From JBCBGF01 sp039193455 (lineage in GTDB: Bacteria; Pseudomonadota; Alphaproteobacteria; Rhodobacterales; Rhodobacteraceae), in contig JBCCWO010000010.1 in NCBI GenBank assembly GCA_039193455.1, forward strand, positions 70,142 to 134,141: a stretch of DNA of 64,000 nt. The letters run 5' to 3'. Of this stretch, positions 45,382 to 54,256 are shown one piece after another; position 1 is the first letter of the stretch, and each line of letters starts with the position of its first letter. Under the pieces are notes generated by a model that worked only from the letters and a program-made list of their open reading frames with translations, was not told the DNA's origin and searched no databases. Both the position numbers and the translations under genes were made by a program.

Positions 45382-47270
45382 TCCGGGGATCCTTCAAGGC
45401 TGAGCTGCGCCACGAATGCACGTAATTCTGTCGGCGAGACCGGTTTCTCAACGTAGGGGCGATGGCTTTCTTCGAGAAAGGCCTGCGATGCCCGGCCCAT
45501 CGTGTCGCCGGTGATAAAACCGGTGCGCGACACCAGTTTGGGGAACTCCTTCGAGATCGCCTCGAACACGCCGCGCCCATCCAGACCTGGCATGTTCAGA
45601 TCACTCAGTACAACGTCGTAACGCCGGGTGCGGAGCATATCGAGTGCGTTTTCGGCGTGATGCACTGCATCGGCCTCATACCCGCCGCGCTGCAGGACCT
45701 CGACGTTGAGGTCGGCCACATCGGCTTCATCGTCGATGACGAGAACGCGTATCGATTTTGGTTTCTCTGCCATGCTCGTTAGGGGTGGCTGATCCGCTTC
45801 GCTCAGCTTACCGACCGGCAGCGTGATCGTGAAGCGCGTGCCGGTAGGTTCTGCCGTTCCGATTTCGATCTTCCCCTTGTGCGCAGAGATGACGCGGTGG
45901 CACACAGCCAGACCGATACCCGTGCCCTGGCCGACACCCTTCGTCGTAAAGAATGGCTCGAACACCCGGCCCCGGATGTCGGCGGCAATGCCCGGGCCGT
46001 CATCTTCGACCTCAAGCTCGATTTTCCGTTGGTGCGGGTCCGAGCGGGCCGACACACGGACCGTACCGCCGATGCCGGCCTCTCCGATGGCCTGCTCGGC
46101 GTTGATGATCAGGTTCACGATCGCCTGTGTGATCTGGTCGGGGTCGGCGCAGATCTGCGGCAAGGCATCTTCGATCTGCAGATTGATTTCCACCGTACGC
46201 CCCGGGTTGCCATACCGGGCCACATCCACCGCCGTTTCGATGACCTCGCCGATGTCGATCGCGTCCATGCGGATGGGTTCTTGCCGCGCCATGGTCAGGA
46301 AGGTGCGGACGATCTTGGAACAGCGTTCGGCCGCGTCGCCGATCTTTCTTATTTGGCGCAGGACGTCGGGGTCCTTGGATTCCTCCGACAACATCATCGC
46401 GTGGCCAACCACGACAGACAGGGGATTGTTCAACTCATGGGCGACGCCCGCCAAAAGGCCGCCCAAGGCCGACATTTTTTCACTCTGGAAGACTTGTTCG
46501 CGTTGGCGCGAAAGCTGTTCCTCGATCGCAAGTTGGCCGGTCAGGTCGCGGGAATGCGAGACGATCACATCTTCGCCGCCCCATTGAATAAGCCGGGCCG
46601 AGACCGCCGACCAAAATGGCTCTCCCTTCCCGTTTTTGAGCCTGAGCCGGTATTCATAGACTTCGCGATGGCGCCGCACCTCGCCCAGAAACGTGTCGCG
46701 ATCCTCGATAGAGACGTAGAAGTCCCGCGCGGTTTCAAGGTCGCCATAAAGCTCCGAGGCTTCGGGACTGCGAAACAGGATCTCGCCGGTATCCGCGCGG
46801 TTCATCAGGATCGGCGCCGGGCAGGCCTCGACGACCAGCCGGATCAACTCATCGCGTTCCTTGAGACGGTTTTCGGCCTGAACCCGTTCCGTGACATCGG
46901 CCCGGGTGATGAAGAACCCGCCACCGGGCATCGGGTTATAGGACAGATCGAAGAACCTACCATCGAGCTCGCGCAGCGACGTCCGCCGTTCCTGGGCTTG
47001 GCGCAGCGCATCGCATTGCGCCTGCAGATCGCCGTCCATGCCCCGGATCCCGATCGCAAGCTTATTGTCGATACAGGCCCGCAGAATATCCCGCCAGGGT
47101 GTGCCCGGAACGAGACGCCCTACGATGGGCCGTAGCTGCTGGCGAAAGCTTGTGTTGCACAAGACCAGCCTTTCGTTGGCGTCATAGATCGCCAAACCGT
47201 CGGTCAGGCCATCGAAGGTCGCGGCCAAGAGGCTGTCAGCGCTGTGCGAACGCGCATCATCAACTGTCAT
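45378..47270 (-). CDS. PAS hybrid sensor histidine kinase with C-terminal receiver
   Basis: A 630-residue cytosolic kinase with no membrane segment. Order: PAS-like sensor (AIYDANERLVLCNTSFRQ), second PAS (EACPAPILMNRADTGEILF), a short coiled segment, HisKA with H-box GVAHELNNPLS, HATPase with N/G boxes (VEDDGPGIAADI, GVGQGTGIGLAV) and a receiver domain (VLVIDDEADVADLN; phospho-Asp in VLSDLNMPGLDG). ATG 47270 is chosen; the longer frame to 47543 would overlap the divergent control region. Its sensor and kinase core resemble the kinase at 55661. Confidence 0.92.
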   Translation of the reverse strand: MTVDDARSHSADSLLAATFDGLTDGLAIYDANERLVLCNTSFRQQLRPIVGRLVPGTPWRDILRACIDNKLAIGIRGMDGDLQAQCDALRQAQERRTSLRELDGRFFDLSYNPMPGGGFFITRADVTERVQAENRLKERDELIRLVVEACPAPILMNRADTGEILFRSPEASELYGDLETARDFYVSIEDRDTFLGEVRRHREVYEYRLRLKNGKGEPFWSAVSARLIQWGGEDVIVSHSRDLTGQLAIEEQLSRQREQVFQSEKMSALGGLLAGVAHELNNPLSVVVGHAMMLSEESKDPDVLRQIRKIGDAAERCSKIVRTFLTMARQEPIRMDAIDIGEVIETAVDVARYGNPGRTVEINLQIEDALPQICADPDQITQAIVNLIINAEQAIGEAGIGGTVRVSARSDPHQRKIELEVEDDGPGIAADIRGRVFEPFFTTKGVGQGTGIGLAVCHRVISAHKGKIEIGTAEPTGTRFTITLPVGKLSEADQPPLTSMAEKPKSIRVLVIDDEADVADLNVEVLQRGGYEADAVHHAENALDMLRTRRYDVVLSDLNMPGLDGRGVFEAISKEFPKLVSRTGFITGDTMGRASQAFLEESHRPYVEKPVSPTELRAFVAQLSLEGSPE

Positions 47271-47292
47271 GGCGCGCAGCGTAACCGTACAG

Positions 47293-47307
47293 TGTTTCAG
47301 TTGATTT
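47293..47307. promoter_or_regulatory. GTTTCArTTG-type element, site B
   Basis: TGTTTCAGTTGATTT, 23 bases upstream of the hybrid kinase start. It is a direct repeat of site C with 32-base spacing, close to three helical turns. Confidence 0.5.
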
Positions 47308-47324
47308 TCTGAACCCGGACAGCG

Positions 47325-47340
47325 TGTTTCAATTGTAACA
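47325..47340. promoter_or_regulatory. GTTTCArTTG-type element, site C
   Basis: TGTTTCAATTGTAACA, a 16-base palindrome with only one mismatched pair. It is the most symmetrical of the six sites and sits in the divergent kinase/DUF1127 control region. Confidence 0.55.
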
Positions 47341-47430
47341 GCCTCAGTCGCCTTGCCGATTGCGACTTGGCGCAGAAACCTCTGACGGAACATGCAAATT
47401 CCTGCAATCGCCCGCGCCCAGCGACGGCAG

Positions 47431-47440
47431 CAATTGAAAC
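47431..47440. promoter_or_regulatory. GTTTCArTTG-type element, site D
   Basis: CAATTGAAAC, the core in inverted orientation, about 95 bases before the DUF1127 gene. Flanks do not match, so it is a weaker site. Confidence 0.4.
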
Positions 47441-47535
47441 GCGGTCGCCCGCATTCGGACGCAAGCCTGCAACGTTCATCGGTCAAACAGCCGTCATCGA
47501 AACCGCGCCCAGCGCAACACTCACAGGAGACCAAA

Positions 47536-47673
47536 ATGAACATCTTTTCGATCTTTCGCCGTCGCTACGACGAAGCCGCAACGCGCAAGGCAATGCGCCA
47601 TCTCGACGATCATCTGCTGCGTGACATCGGTATGCCCGGGCGGCCGAAGCGCCCCGATTTCTACCGGTTCTAA
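47536..47673 (+). CDS. DUF1127 small protein
   Basis: A 45-residue protein with an Arg-rich start (MNIFSIFRRRYDEAATRKAM) and the DUF1127 core HLDDHLLRDIGMPGRP. Related alphaproteobacterial proteins bind RNA and act in oxidative stress and RNA turnover. ATG 47536 has a CAGGAGA ribosome-binding site. It is divergent from the hybrid kinase and reads into the cysteine synthase gene. Confidence 0.85.
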   Translation: MNIFSIFRRRYDEAATRKAMRHLDDHLLRDIGMPGRPKRPDFYRF

Positions 47674-47827
47674 ACCTCTCGCGGTACGCCCGGATGCACG
47701 GATTTGAGAAACGACACCGCTTCACCCCAAAGCCGGCTGCTGCGGGCGACCGTTGGCAGGCGCGCCTTGGGATCAATGAATTTCAGCACATCGCCTGCGC
47801 GATCTGAGCCTTCAAGGACCCGAACCC

Positions 47828-49294
47828 ATGACTATCAAGAATTCCATCCTCGAAACGATCGGCGACACGCCCGTCATCCGGATCAACACCTTGGCGCCCG
47901 AGGGCATCGAGATGTTCGTCAAACTGGAAGCCGCCAACCCCGGCGGGTCGGTGAAAGACCGTCTTGCGCTTTCGATCATCGAAACGGCTGAGCGCGACGG
48001 ATCGCTGAAGCCCGGCCAAACGGTGGTTGAGGCGACCTCGGGCAATACCGGCATTGGTCTGGCAATGGTTTGCGCGCAGAAGGGCTATCCCTTGGTCGTC
48101 ACCATGGCCGAAAGCTTCAGCGTCGAGCGGCGTAAACTGATGCGCTTTCTGGGCGCGAAAGTGGTGCTGACGCCTGCGTCGGAAAAAGGCACTGGCATGG
48201 TTAAGAAGGCACGCGAACTGGCCGAGACCCACGGTTGGTTCCTGGCCCGCCAGTTCGAGAACCCGGCCAACCCCGAGGTGCACGCCAAGACCACTGCCGT
48301 AGAAATCGTCGAGGACTTCGGCACGAACGGGCTGGATTATTTCGTCACCGGCTTTGGTACCGGCGGCACGCTGACGGGTGTGTCCCGCGGCTTGCGTAAG
48401 ATGAGCCCTGAGACCAGGATTGTCGCGGTCGAACCAGACAACGCGATCCTTTTGAACAACGATCACGTGCAAGGCTACAACGCCGATGGCAGCGCTGCCG
48501 CCGCGCACCCGGGCTGGCGCCCGCATCCGATGCAGGGCTGGTCGCCCGACTTTATCCCGCAGGTCGCGCAGGAAGCGCTGATTGAAAAGCGCATCGACGT
48601 CTACCAGCCGATCGGCGGAGCCGCAGCGATGAAGGCCTCGCGGGATCTGGCCCGCAAGGAGGGGATCTTTGTGGGCACGTCGGCTGGCGCTACCTTTGCC
48701 GCGGCATTGGAACTGGCCAAGAGTGCGCCCAAGGGTTCCAAGATCCTGGCGATGCTGCCCGATACTGGTGAGCGTTATCTGTCGACGCCCCTGTTTGACG
48801 ATGTAACCGCCGAGATGAACGAGGAAGAGCAGGCCATCAGCCGATCGACCGATACGATCCGGTTTGACGTTGCCGCTGCTGGTGGCGCACCGTCGTTTCC
48901 GGCTGCGGATGCTGAGGCCCTGGCCGAAGTGCGTGAGACGGCAGCAGCCACCCCGGTGCTGATGTATGTGCTTGAATGGTGCGAGTTCTGTTGGTCTGTC
49001 CGCAAGATGTTCGAAGAGGCGGGCATTCCCTACACCGCGATCGAACTGGACTCGGTGGCCTACCAAAAGGACAACCACGGCGCCCGATTGCGCTCGGCCC
49101 TTTTGGAAATCTGCGGCACTCACATGATCCCGCAGGTCTTTGTCGGCGGTACGCATGTAGGCGGCGCGACCGAGACGTTTGACGCCTATAACGCGGGCAC
49201 GCTTGCGACGATGTTGGAGGCACAGCAGATCAGCATGGCTGCAGCTGCCGAGAACGCCTATAGCTATCTGCCCCAGTGGCTGCACCCGCGATGA
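47828..49294 (+). CDS. cysK: Cysteine synthase A-glutaredoxin fusion
   Basis: A 488-residue fusion. Residues 1-~345 are O-acetylserine sulfhydrylase: PLP Lys43 in NPGGSVKDR, SGNTGIGL and GTGGTLTG for phosphate and substrate binding. After a linker, residues ~375-480 form a glutaredoxin with active site C385-E-F-C388 and the cis-Pro motif HMIPQVFVGG. The fusion would place a thiol-disulfide or persulfide carrier next to the cysteine-forming site. It overlaps the PLP decarboxylase by four bases (ATGA). Confidence 0.93.
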   Translation: MTIKNSILETIGDTPVIRINTLAPEGIEMFVKLEAANPGGSVKDRLALSIIETAERDGSLKPGQTVVEATSGNTGIGLAMVCAQKGYPLVVTMAESFSVERRKLMRFLGAKVVLTPASEKGTGMVKKARELAETHGWFLARQFENPANPEVHAKTTAVEIVEDFGTNGLDYFVTGFGTGGTLTGVSRGLRKMSPETRIVAVEPDNAILLNNDHVQGYNADGSAAAAHPGWRPHPMQGWSPDFIPQVAQEALIEKRIDVYQPIGGAAAMKASRDLARKEGIFVGTSAGATFAAALELAKSAPKGSKILAMLPDTGERYLSTPLFDDVTAEMNEEEQAISRSTDTIRFDVAAAGGAPSFPAADAEALAEVRETAAATPVLMYVLEWCEFCWSVRKMFEEAGIPYTAIELDSVAYQKDNHGARLRSALLEICGTHMIPQVFVGGTHVGGATETFDAYNAGTLATMLEAQQISMAAAAENAYSYLPQWLHPR

Positions 49295-50697
49295 AACCCG
49301 CGGTGATCTCTCAACCTGTCGCGCCGGCCATGGCCCGCGCGGCAGAGTACGGTCTGACCTGGCGCGATCAGGTGCGGCCACTCGATGCCACTGCCGGCGC
49401 GTCCGAGTTGCGCGCGGCCTTCGGCGGCCCGGTCCCGGAAACCGGTACGGATGAAACCCGTGTGATCGAAGACCTGATCCGCGCCTCTGAGCCTGGCCTT
49501 GTTGGCAACACGCGCCCGGGCTTTCACGCCTGGGTCATGGGTGGGTCGAGCCCGGTTGGCGTTGCCGCCGACTGGTTGACCAGCGTCTGGGGGCAGAATG
49601 CAGGCATCTACCAATGCTCCCCCGCGGCGGCGACGGCCGAAGAGGCTGCGGCAGACTGGCTGCTGGACATCCTCGATCTGCCACGTATTGCGAGCGTGGG
49701 GTTTGTCACCGGTGCAACGATGGCCGGGTTCGTCTGCCTGGCTGCCGCGCGGCACGAGGTGCTGGCCCGCGCCGGGCATGACTTCGATCAGGACGGATTG
49801 ATCGGGTGCCCGCAAATTACTGTGCTGATCAGCGAGGATACCCATATCTCGAACCTGGCGGCCTTGCGGTATCTGGGCTTTGGCGCCCGCCAGATCGTGC
49901 GGATCCCGACAGACGATCAGGGCCGGATGCGCGCCGATCTGCTGGACGCAGAGATGGCGGCGATCTCGAACCCGATGATCGTCGTGGCGACCGCCGGACA
50001 TATCAATTCCGGGGCATTCGATGACTTCGACCACATCGCGGACCTTGCGCAAAGGCACGGCGCCTGGCTGCATGTGGACAGCGCCTTTGGCCTTTGGGCC
50101 CGTGCCGTGCCGGAGCTAAAAGGCCTCACAAGTGGGCTTGATCGCGCCGACAGTTGGTCGACCGATGGCCACAAGTGGCTGCAGGTGCCCTACGATTCAG
50201 GCTTTGCAATTGTCCGACACCCAGACGCCCATCGCCGCGCAATGGACATCTCGGCCAGCTATCTCAGCCAGGATCCCGAAGACGGTCGCAATCCCACGCA
50301 TTTCGGGCCGGAGCTGTCGCGGCGGGCGCGGGGATTTGCCGTCTGGGCAATCCTCAAATCGCTTGGCCGCGCAGGTGTTGCCGACCTGATCGGTGGCCAC
50401 TGTCGAGCGGCGCGTGAACTGACGGATATCCTTTCGCAAGTTCACGGGATCACCGTTGAAAATGAGGTCAGGCTCAATCAACTGGTGCTGACGTTTGATA
50501 ACGGCCGCGACGCACCCGACGTGCTTGCCTCAAAGATGGAAGCCGCCTTGAACGCAGATGGCGACCACTTCTTTCGCACGTCGCAATGGCGCGGCCGGAA
50601 CATGCTGCGTGTCTCGATCATCGAGGATGGAACGGACGTCGCGGCAATCAGACAACTCGGCGCCAAGATCGAGCGGGTTTGGCGCGACGTGCGCTGA
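49291..50697 (+). CDS. PLP-dependent group II decarboxylase family protein
   Basis: A 468-residue fold-type I PLP enzyme of the glutamate/aromatic/cysteine-sulfinate decarboxylase family. The PLP-lysine motif is WSTDGHKWLQVPYD and the cofactor Asp motif is WLHVDSAFGLWA. ATG 49291 is coupled to the cysteine synthase-glutaredoxin stop. That pairing points to a cysteine-derived amino acid (for example cysteine sulfinate or cysteate) as substrate, though this is inference. Followed by a strong terminator. Confidence 0.88.
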   Translation: MKPAVISQPVAPAMARAAEYGLTWRDQVRPLDATAGASELRAAFGGPVPETGTDETRVIEDLIRASEPGLVGNTRPGFHAWVMGGSSPVGVAADWLTSVWGQNAGIYQCSPAAATAEEAAADWLLDILDLPRIASVGFVTGATMAGFVCLAAARHEVLARAGHDFDQDGLIGCPQITVLISEDTHISNLAALRYLGFGARQIVRIPTDDQGRMRADLLDAEMAAISNPMIVVATAGHINSGAFDDFDHIADLAQRHGAWLHVDSAFGLWARAVPELKGLTSGLDRADSWSTDGHKWLQVPYDSGFAIVRHPDAHRRAMDISASYLSQDPEDGRNPTHFGPELSRRARGFAVWAILKSLGRAGVADLIGGHCRAARELTDILSQVHGITVENEVRLNQLVLTFDNGRDAPDVLASKMEAALNADGDHFFRTSQWRGRNMLRVSIIEDGTDVAAIRQLGAKIERVWRDVR

Positions 50698-50722
50698 GTT
50701 CCGACCCGAATCCAATCCACCT

Positions 50723-50751
50723 AAGACCCGCCGTGTGGCGGGTCTTTTTTT
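50723..50751 (+). terminator. Rho-independent terminator after the decarboxylase gene
   Basis: AAGACCCGCC-gtgt-GGCGGGTCTT followed by a T-run: a perfect ten-base stem and four-base loop. It ends the DUF1127-cysK-decarboxylase transcript. Confidence 0.92.
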
Positions 50752-50782
50752 GTTCTCTATCAGATAATTACCAAGGCGAAGC

Positions 50783-50794
50783 ACGACTGAAACA
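50783..50794. promoter_or_regulatory. GTTTCArTTG-type element, site E
   Basis: ACGACTGAAACA; complement TGTTTCAGTCGT. About 180 bases upstream of the OsmC-led operon and 42 bases (four helical turns) from site F. Confidence 0.4.
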
Positions 50795-50824
50795 TTCGAT
50801 ACCAAACGCCGCTTCGCCTGACCG

Positions 50825-50837
50825 CAAACTGAAACGC
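50825..50837. promoter_or_regulatory. GTTTCArTTG-type element, site F
   Basis: CAAACTGAAACGC; complement GCGTTTCAGTTTG. Same orientation as site E, upstream of the OsmC-led operon. Confidence 0.4.
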
Positions 50838-50975
50838 ATGCGGTCTAAACCCTTCTCATGGCCGGGGCACAGGGCGTTTGCCGAACCTCCCTCAACCCAA
50901 ACCCAAAGCGCCCCGCGCGCCTCGGCCAAGAGATCTGAACCCAAACCTGAACACACACATAAGGACACTTAAGAG

Positions 50976-51554
50976 ATGACAACTGACGTAATCGAAAAAC
51001 CCGCGAAAGTCGCCATGAACGGCGTCGACGTACCGACGCTTCTTGGCACCATCGGTGCCGTAGGCGAACAGCCCGTTGCCGCTCAATTCCAGTTCCGCGC
51101 TAACAGCGCATGGGTCAACGGCACGCACAGCCGCGCCACGATGAATGGCTACTTCGGCGCGGGGCAAGAGCACGAGCGTGCCCAAGCTTTCAGCGTCGAA
51201 GGCGATCACCCGGCGGTTCTGTGCGGTGGCGACAATGCCCCGACGCCGACCGAATATCTGTTGTCGGCACTTGCTGCCTGCATCACCGCTGGCATCGCCA
51301 ACATCGCGTCGGCCCGACAGATCAAGCTGAACGCGGTCACTGTGAACGTCGAAGGCGATATCGACCTGCAGGGCCTGCTTGGCCTCGCCAACGAGGTGCG
51401 CAACGGTTTCCAGAAAATCCGTGCCGCGGTCCATATCGACGGCGACGCAGAGGCCGAGAAACTAGCCAAGGTCGTACAGCAGTCCATCGCCCGGTCTGCC
51501 GTCTTCGACATGTTGAAGAACGGCACCGACGTCACCGTCGAATTGGCCGCATGA
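50976..51554 (+). CDS. OsmC-family protein
   Basis: A 192-residue OsmC/Ohr-fold protein. The first redox Cys is present in ALAACITAGIAN, but the usual second Cys region reads QQSIARSAVFDML without a Cys; another Cys lies in AVLCGGD. So a standard two-Cys peroxidase cycle is uncertain. First gene of a seven-gene run to 57115, read from ATG 50976. Confidence 0.88.
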   Translation: MTTDVIEKPAKVAMNGVDVPTLLGTIGAVGEQPVAAQFQFRANSAWVNGTHSRATMNGYFGAGQEHERAQAFSVEGDHPAVLCGGDNAPTPTEYLLSALAACITAGIANIASARQIKLNAVTVNVEGDIDLQGLLGLANEVRNGFQKIRAAVHIDGDAEAEKLAKVVQQSIARSAVFDMLKNGTDVTVELAA

Positions 51555-51620
51555 CCCCTCGCATCGGGCGGGGCCACAGCCTCGCCCATCGCCCCCTCTA
51601 ACACCGCATCGGAGAACCAA

Positions 51621-51767
51621 ATGGCACGCTTCAAAAAATCCAACCGGCTCGCCGCCCAAAACATGGCCCAGCTGACCTTGCGCAGCTCTGAAACTGTTCA
51701 AAGCAGCCCCCGACCCACATCTGACCGCGATTTCGAAAACTTCACGGTCCACCCCACCTCCGGCTGA
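51621..51767 (+). CDS. Small 48-residue protein of unknown function
   Basis: ATG 51621 to TGA 51767, with a GGAGA ribosome-binding site seven bases upstream. The peptide is basic at the N-terminus (MARFKKSNRLAAQNM) and Ser/Thr/Pro-rich after that. It lies in the 235-base gap between OsmC and the first flavoprotein, in the same direction. No Cys and no recognised family. Position and ribosome-binding site support translation. Confidence 0.6.
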   Translation: MARFKKSNRLAAQNMAQLTLRSSETVQSSPRPTSDRDFENFTVHPTSG

Positions 51768-51789
51768 CCAAACCAAAAGGACCAGACCA

Positions 51790-53037
51790 GTGACCGAGTT
51801 CGTTGATGTTGTCGTGATAGGAGCAGGCCAGGCCGGGTTGGCAATCAGCCATTGCCTGAAGGCCAAAGGCGTCGACCATGTCATCCTGGAAAAAGGCGCC
51901 GTCGCCAATCGCTGGCGCGAGGAGCGCTGGGCGTCGCTACGATTGCTCACCCCAAACTGGATGACCCGTTTGCCCGGCTTTGCCTATGACGGCACGGACC
52001 CAGGCGGCTTCATGATGAAGGACGAACTCATCGGTTATCTGGGCCGCTATGCGCGCAGCTTTGGCGCTCCGGTCCGGGAATACACGGAAGTGAACGCGGT
52101 CAGCCGCGCGGCCACCGGTTTTTTGATCGCCACGAGTGGTGGTACGCTTCGCGCCCGCGCAGTTGTGGTCGCCACTGGTGCCTGCGACCGCCCGAACGTG
52201 CCTGCGTGGGCCGCCGACCTGCCTGCGGACATCACCCAGATCACGGCAGACAAGTACAACCACCCCGGCGACCTTGCTCGGGGCGGCGTGCTGGTCGTTG
52301 GCGGGTCCGCCACAGGCGTGCAACTGGCCGAGGAGTTTCACCGCGCAGGTCATGGGGTGACGCTGGCCTCGGGCTCGCACGTACCCCTGCCGCGCATGTA
52401 TCGCGGGCGGGACATCATGCATTGGATGTATGCTTCCGGCATCCTGCCTGAGGCTCGCGACCCCAACGTTGCCCCCGCGCGGGCATTTTCGCAGCCATCA
52501 CTGCAACTTGTCGGCAGCGTGCCGCCCCGCACGATCAGCCTGCAGCGCCTCCAATCGCTGGGTGTCAGGATTGTTGGCCGGGCTACAGGCGCGGGCGGCA
52601 ACAAAATCGCTTTGTCGGGGACGCTGGCATCCGAGATGGCGCGCGGTTGGAAGCGGCGCGACCGGATGTTGTCGCGGATCGACAGCTATATCGACGCCGC
52701 AGCCATCAAAGCGCCCCACACAGTCGCGCGGACACCCCGACCCGACCCGATTGCTGACCCGCGGTCCCTCGACCTACGGGCCGCGGGGATCCGCACTGTC
52801 TTCTGGGCGACGGGTTTCAAGCGCGATTATAGTTGGCTCAGCGCCGATGCGTTGAATGCACAAGGCGAACTGCGCCAGACCGGCGGCGTCTGCTACGTTC
52901 CCGGTCTCTACGCCATGGCGCTCCCGTTCATGCGCCGCCGCAACTCGACATTCATTGATGGCGTGGGCGCCGATGCCCGCGACCTTACCCACCACATCTG
53001 CACCTATATCGGCCACGCCTCGCGTGCGGCCGCCTGA
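51790..53037 (+). CDS. Flavin-containing monooxygenase-like NAD(P)/FAD protein
   Basis: A 415-residue flavoprotein. FAD motif VVVIGAGQAGLAISHCL, then WREERWASLRLLTPNW, and a second nucleotide-binding motif VLVVGGSATGVQLAEEF. This is the layout of group B/FMO-like monooxygenases and related NAD(P)H flavoproteins. The start is GTG 51790. It probably oxidises an N- or S-containing metabolite using NADPH and oxygen; the substrate is unknown. Confidence 0.85.
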   Translation: MTEFVDVVVIGAGQAGLAISHCLKAKGVDHVILEKGAVANRWREERWASLRLLTPNWMTRLPGFAYDGTDPGGFMMKDELIGYLGRYARSFGAPVREYTEVNAVSRAATGFLIATSGGTLRARAVVVATGACDRPNVPAWAADLPADITQITADKYNHPGDLARGGVLVVGGSATGVQLAEEFHRAGHGVTLASGSHVPLPRMYRGRDIMHWMYASGILPEARDPNVAPARAFSQPSLQLVGSVPPRTISLQRLQSLGVRIVGRATGAGGNKIALSGTLASEMARGWKRRDRMLSRIDSYIDAAAIKAPHTVARTPRPDPIADPRSLDLRAAGIRTVFWATGFKRDYSWLSADALNAQGELRQTGGVCYVPGLYAMALPFMRRRNSTFIDGVGADARDLTHHICTYIGHASRAAA

Positions 53038-53049
53038 AGGAGACGACCC

Positions 53050-54189
53050 ATGCAATATGACGCAATCATCATTGGCGCGCGCTGCGCCGGAGCGGCGACC
53101 GCCCTTCAACTTGCGCGCGGCGGCCTGAAGGTTCTGGTCCTTGATCGGGCCAGGCCCGGCTCTGACACTATGTCGACCCACGCTCTGATGCGCGGTGCCG
53201 TCATACGGCTGGAGCGCTGGGGCCTTCTTGACCGGGTGATGGACTCGGGTGCTCCATTGGTGCGCCGGACACAGTTTGACTATGGCGGCGACGTCATCGA
53301 CGTGCCCATCCGCCCGGCGAACGGAACAGACGGTCTTATCGCGCCGCGTCGCTACGTCCTTGACCGCATTCTGGCCGACGCCGCCGCCGATGCGGGTGCA
53401 GACATCCGCTATGGCACGAGTTTCGTGGATGTGCTTCGCGGCGACAAAAACCAGATCGAAGGGGTTGTCTTCGACGGGCCCGGGCGGCGCCAGCAGACCA
53501 ACGCACCGATTGTTATCGGGGCCGATGGTCGCCGGTCCACGGTCGCGCGCCGGGTGAATTCCCGTGTTCAGGTGATGGCGGAACACGCTACAAGCTGTGT
53601 CTATGCCTATTTCGAGGGGCTTTCGAACGCAGGCTACCGGTGGTTCTATAACGATGGCCTCGCTGCCGGTGCGATCCCGACGCACAACGGCCTGCACTGC
53701 ATCTTTGCCTCATCCACGCCCGACCGCTTCCGGTCGCTTGTCCGCGAGCTTGGAACGGAACGCGCGCTGCGGCAGTTGGTGACAGATACCAACCCCGCGT
53801 TTGGTCATCAGTTGCAGACATCGAATGCTGTCGGGCGTCCGGTCGTCTTTGGCGGCGACCACGGCTTTCTGCGCGAAGCGACGGGGCCCGGATGGGCGCT
53901 TGTCGGGGATGCAGGCTATTTCAAGGATCCGCTCACAGCCCACGGCATCACCGACGCGTTCCGGGATGCCGAAGTGTTGTCGCAGACCCTCTTGAACGGT
54001 GAGTCGCCGCAAACGTTCGAAGAAACGCGCAACGCCTGTTCGATCGAATTGTTTGAGCTGACCAACAAGATCGCGTCTTTTGAGTGGTCGCTTAACGAAT
54101 TGAAAGGCATGCACCTGCGCCTGAATGAGATCATGAAGGCAGAGCAGGCCTTTATGGCGCGCGGTGAACCTTTTCGGCTGGCCGCCTGA
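53050..54189 (+). CDS. FAD-dependent monooxygenase/reductase (PHBH/GGR-like)
   Basis: A 379-residue flavoprotein of the p-hydroxybenzoate hydroxylase/geranylgeranyl reductase superfamily. FAD motif YDAIIIGARCAGAATALQL, DG motif IVIGADGRRSTVAR and GD motif WALVGDAGYFKDPLTAHGIT. It follows the FMO-like gene by 12 bases, so the two flavoproteins may act in sequence on one compound. Confidence 0.88.
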   Translation: MQYDAIIIGARCAGAATALQLARGGLKVLVLDRARPGSDTMSTHALMRGAVIRLERWGLLDRVMDSGAPLVRRTQFDYGGDVIDVPIRPANGTDGLIAPRRYVLDRILADAAADAGADIRYGTSFVDVLRGDKNQIEGVVFDGPGRRQQTNAPIVIGADGRRSTVARRVNSRVQVMAEHATSCVYAYFEGLSNAGYRWFYNDGLAAGAIPTHNGLHCIFASSTPDRFRSLVRELGTERALRQLVTDTNPAFGHQLQTSNAVGRPVVFGGDHGFLREATGPGWALVGDAGYFKDPLTAHGITDAFRDAEVLSQTLLNGESPQTFEETRNACSIELFELTNKIASFEWSLNELKGMHLRLNEIMKAEQAFMARGEPFRLAA

Positions 54190-54256
54190 TCACACCTTTT
54201 TCTTGTGCCGCTTGCCCGTGGGCGGCACAGTCGTCACGGATTTTGGGGACAGTCCT

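Noticed and set aside
45879..47135. Plus-strand open frame of 418 codons
   Set aside because: Antisense shadow of the hybrid histidine kinase, caused by high-GC codon use.
47783..49381. Minus-strand open frame of 532 codons
   Set aside because: Antisense to the cysteine synthase-glutaredoxin gene, which has all catalytic motifs.
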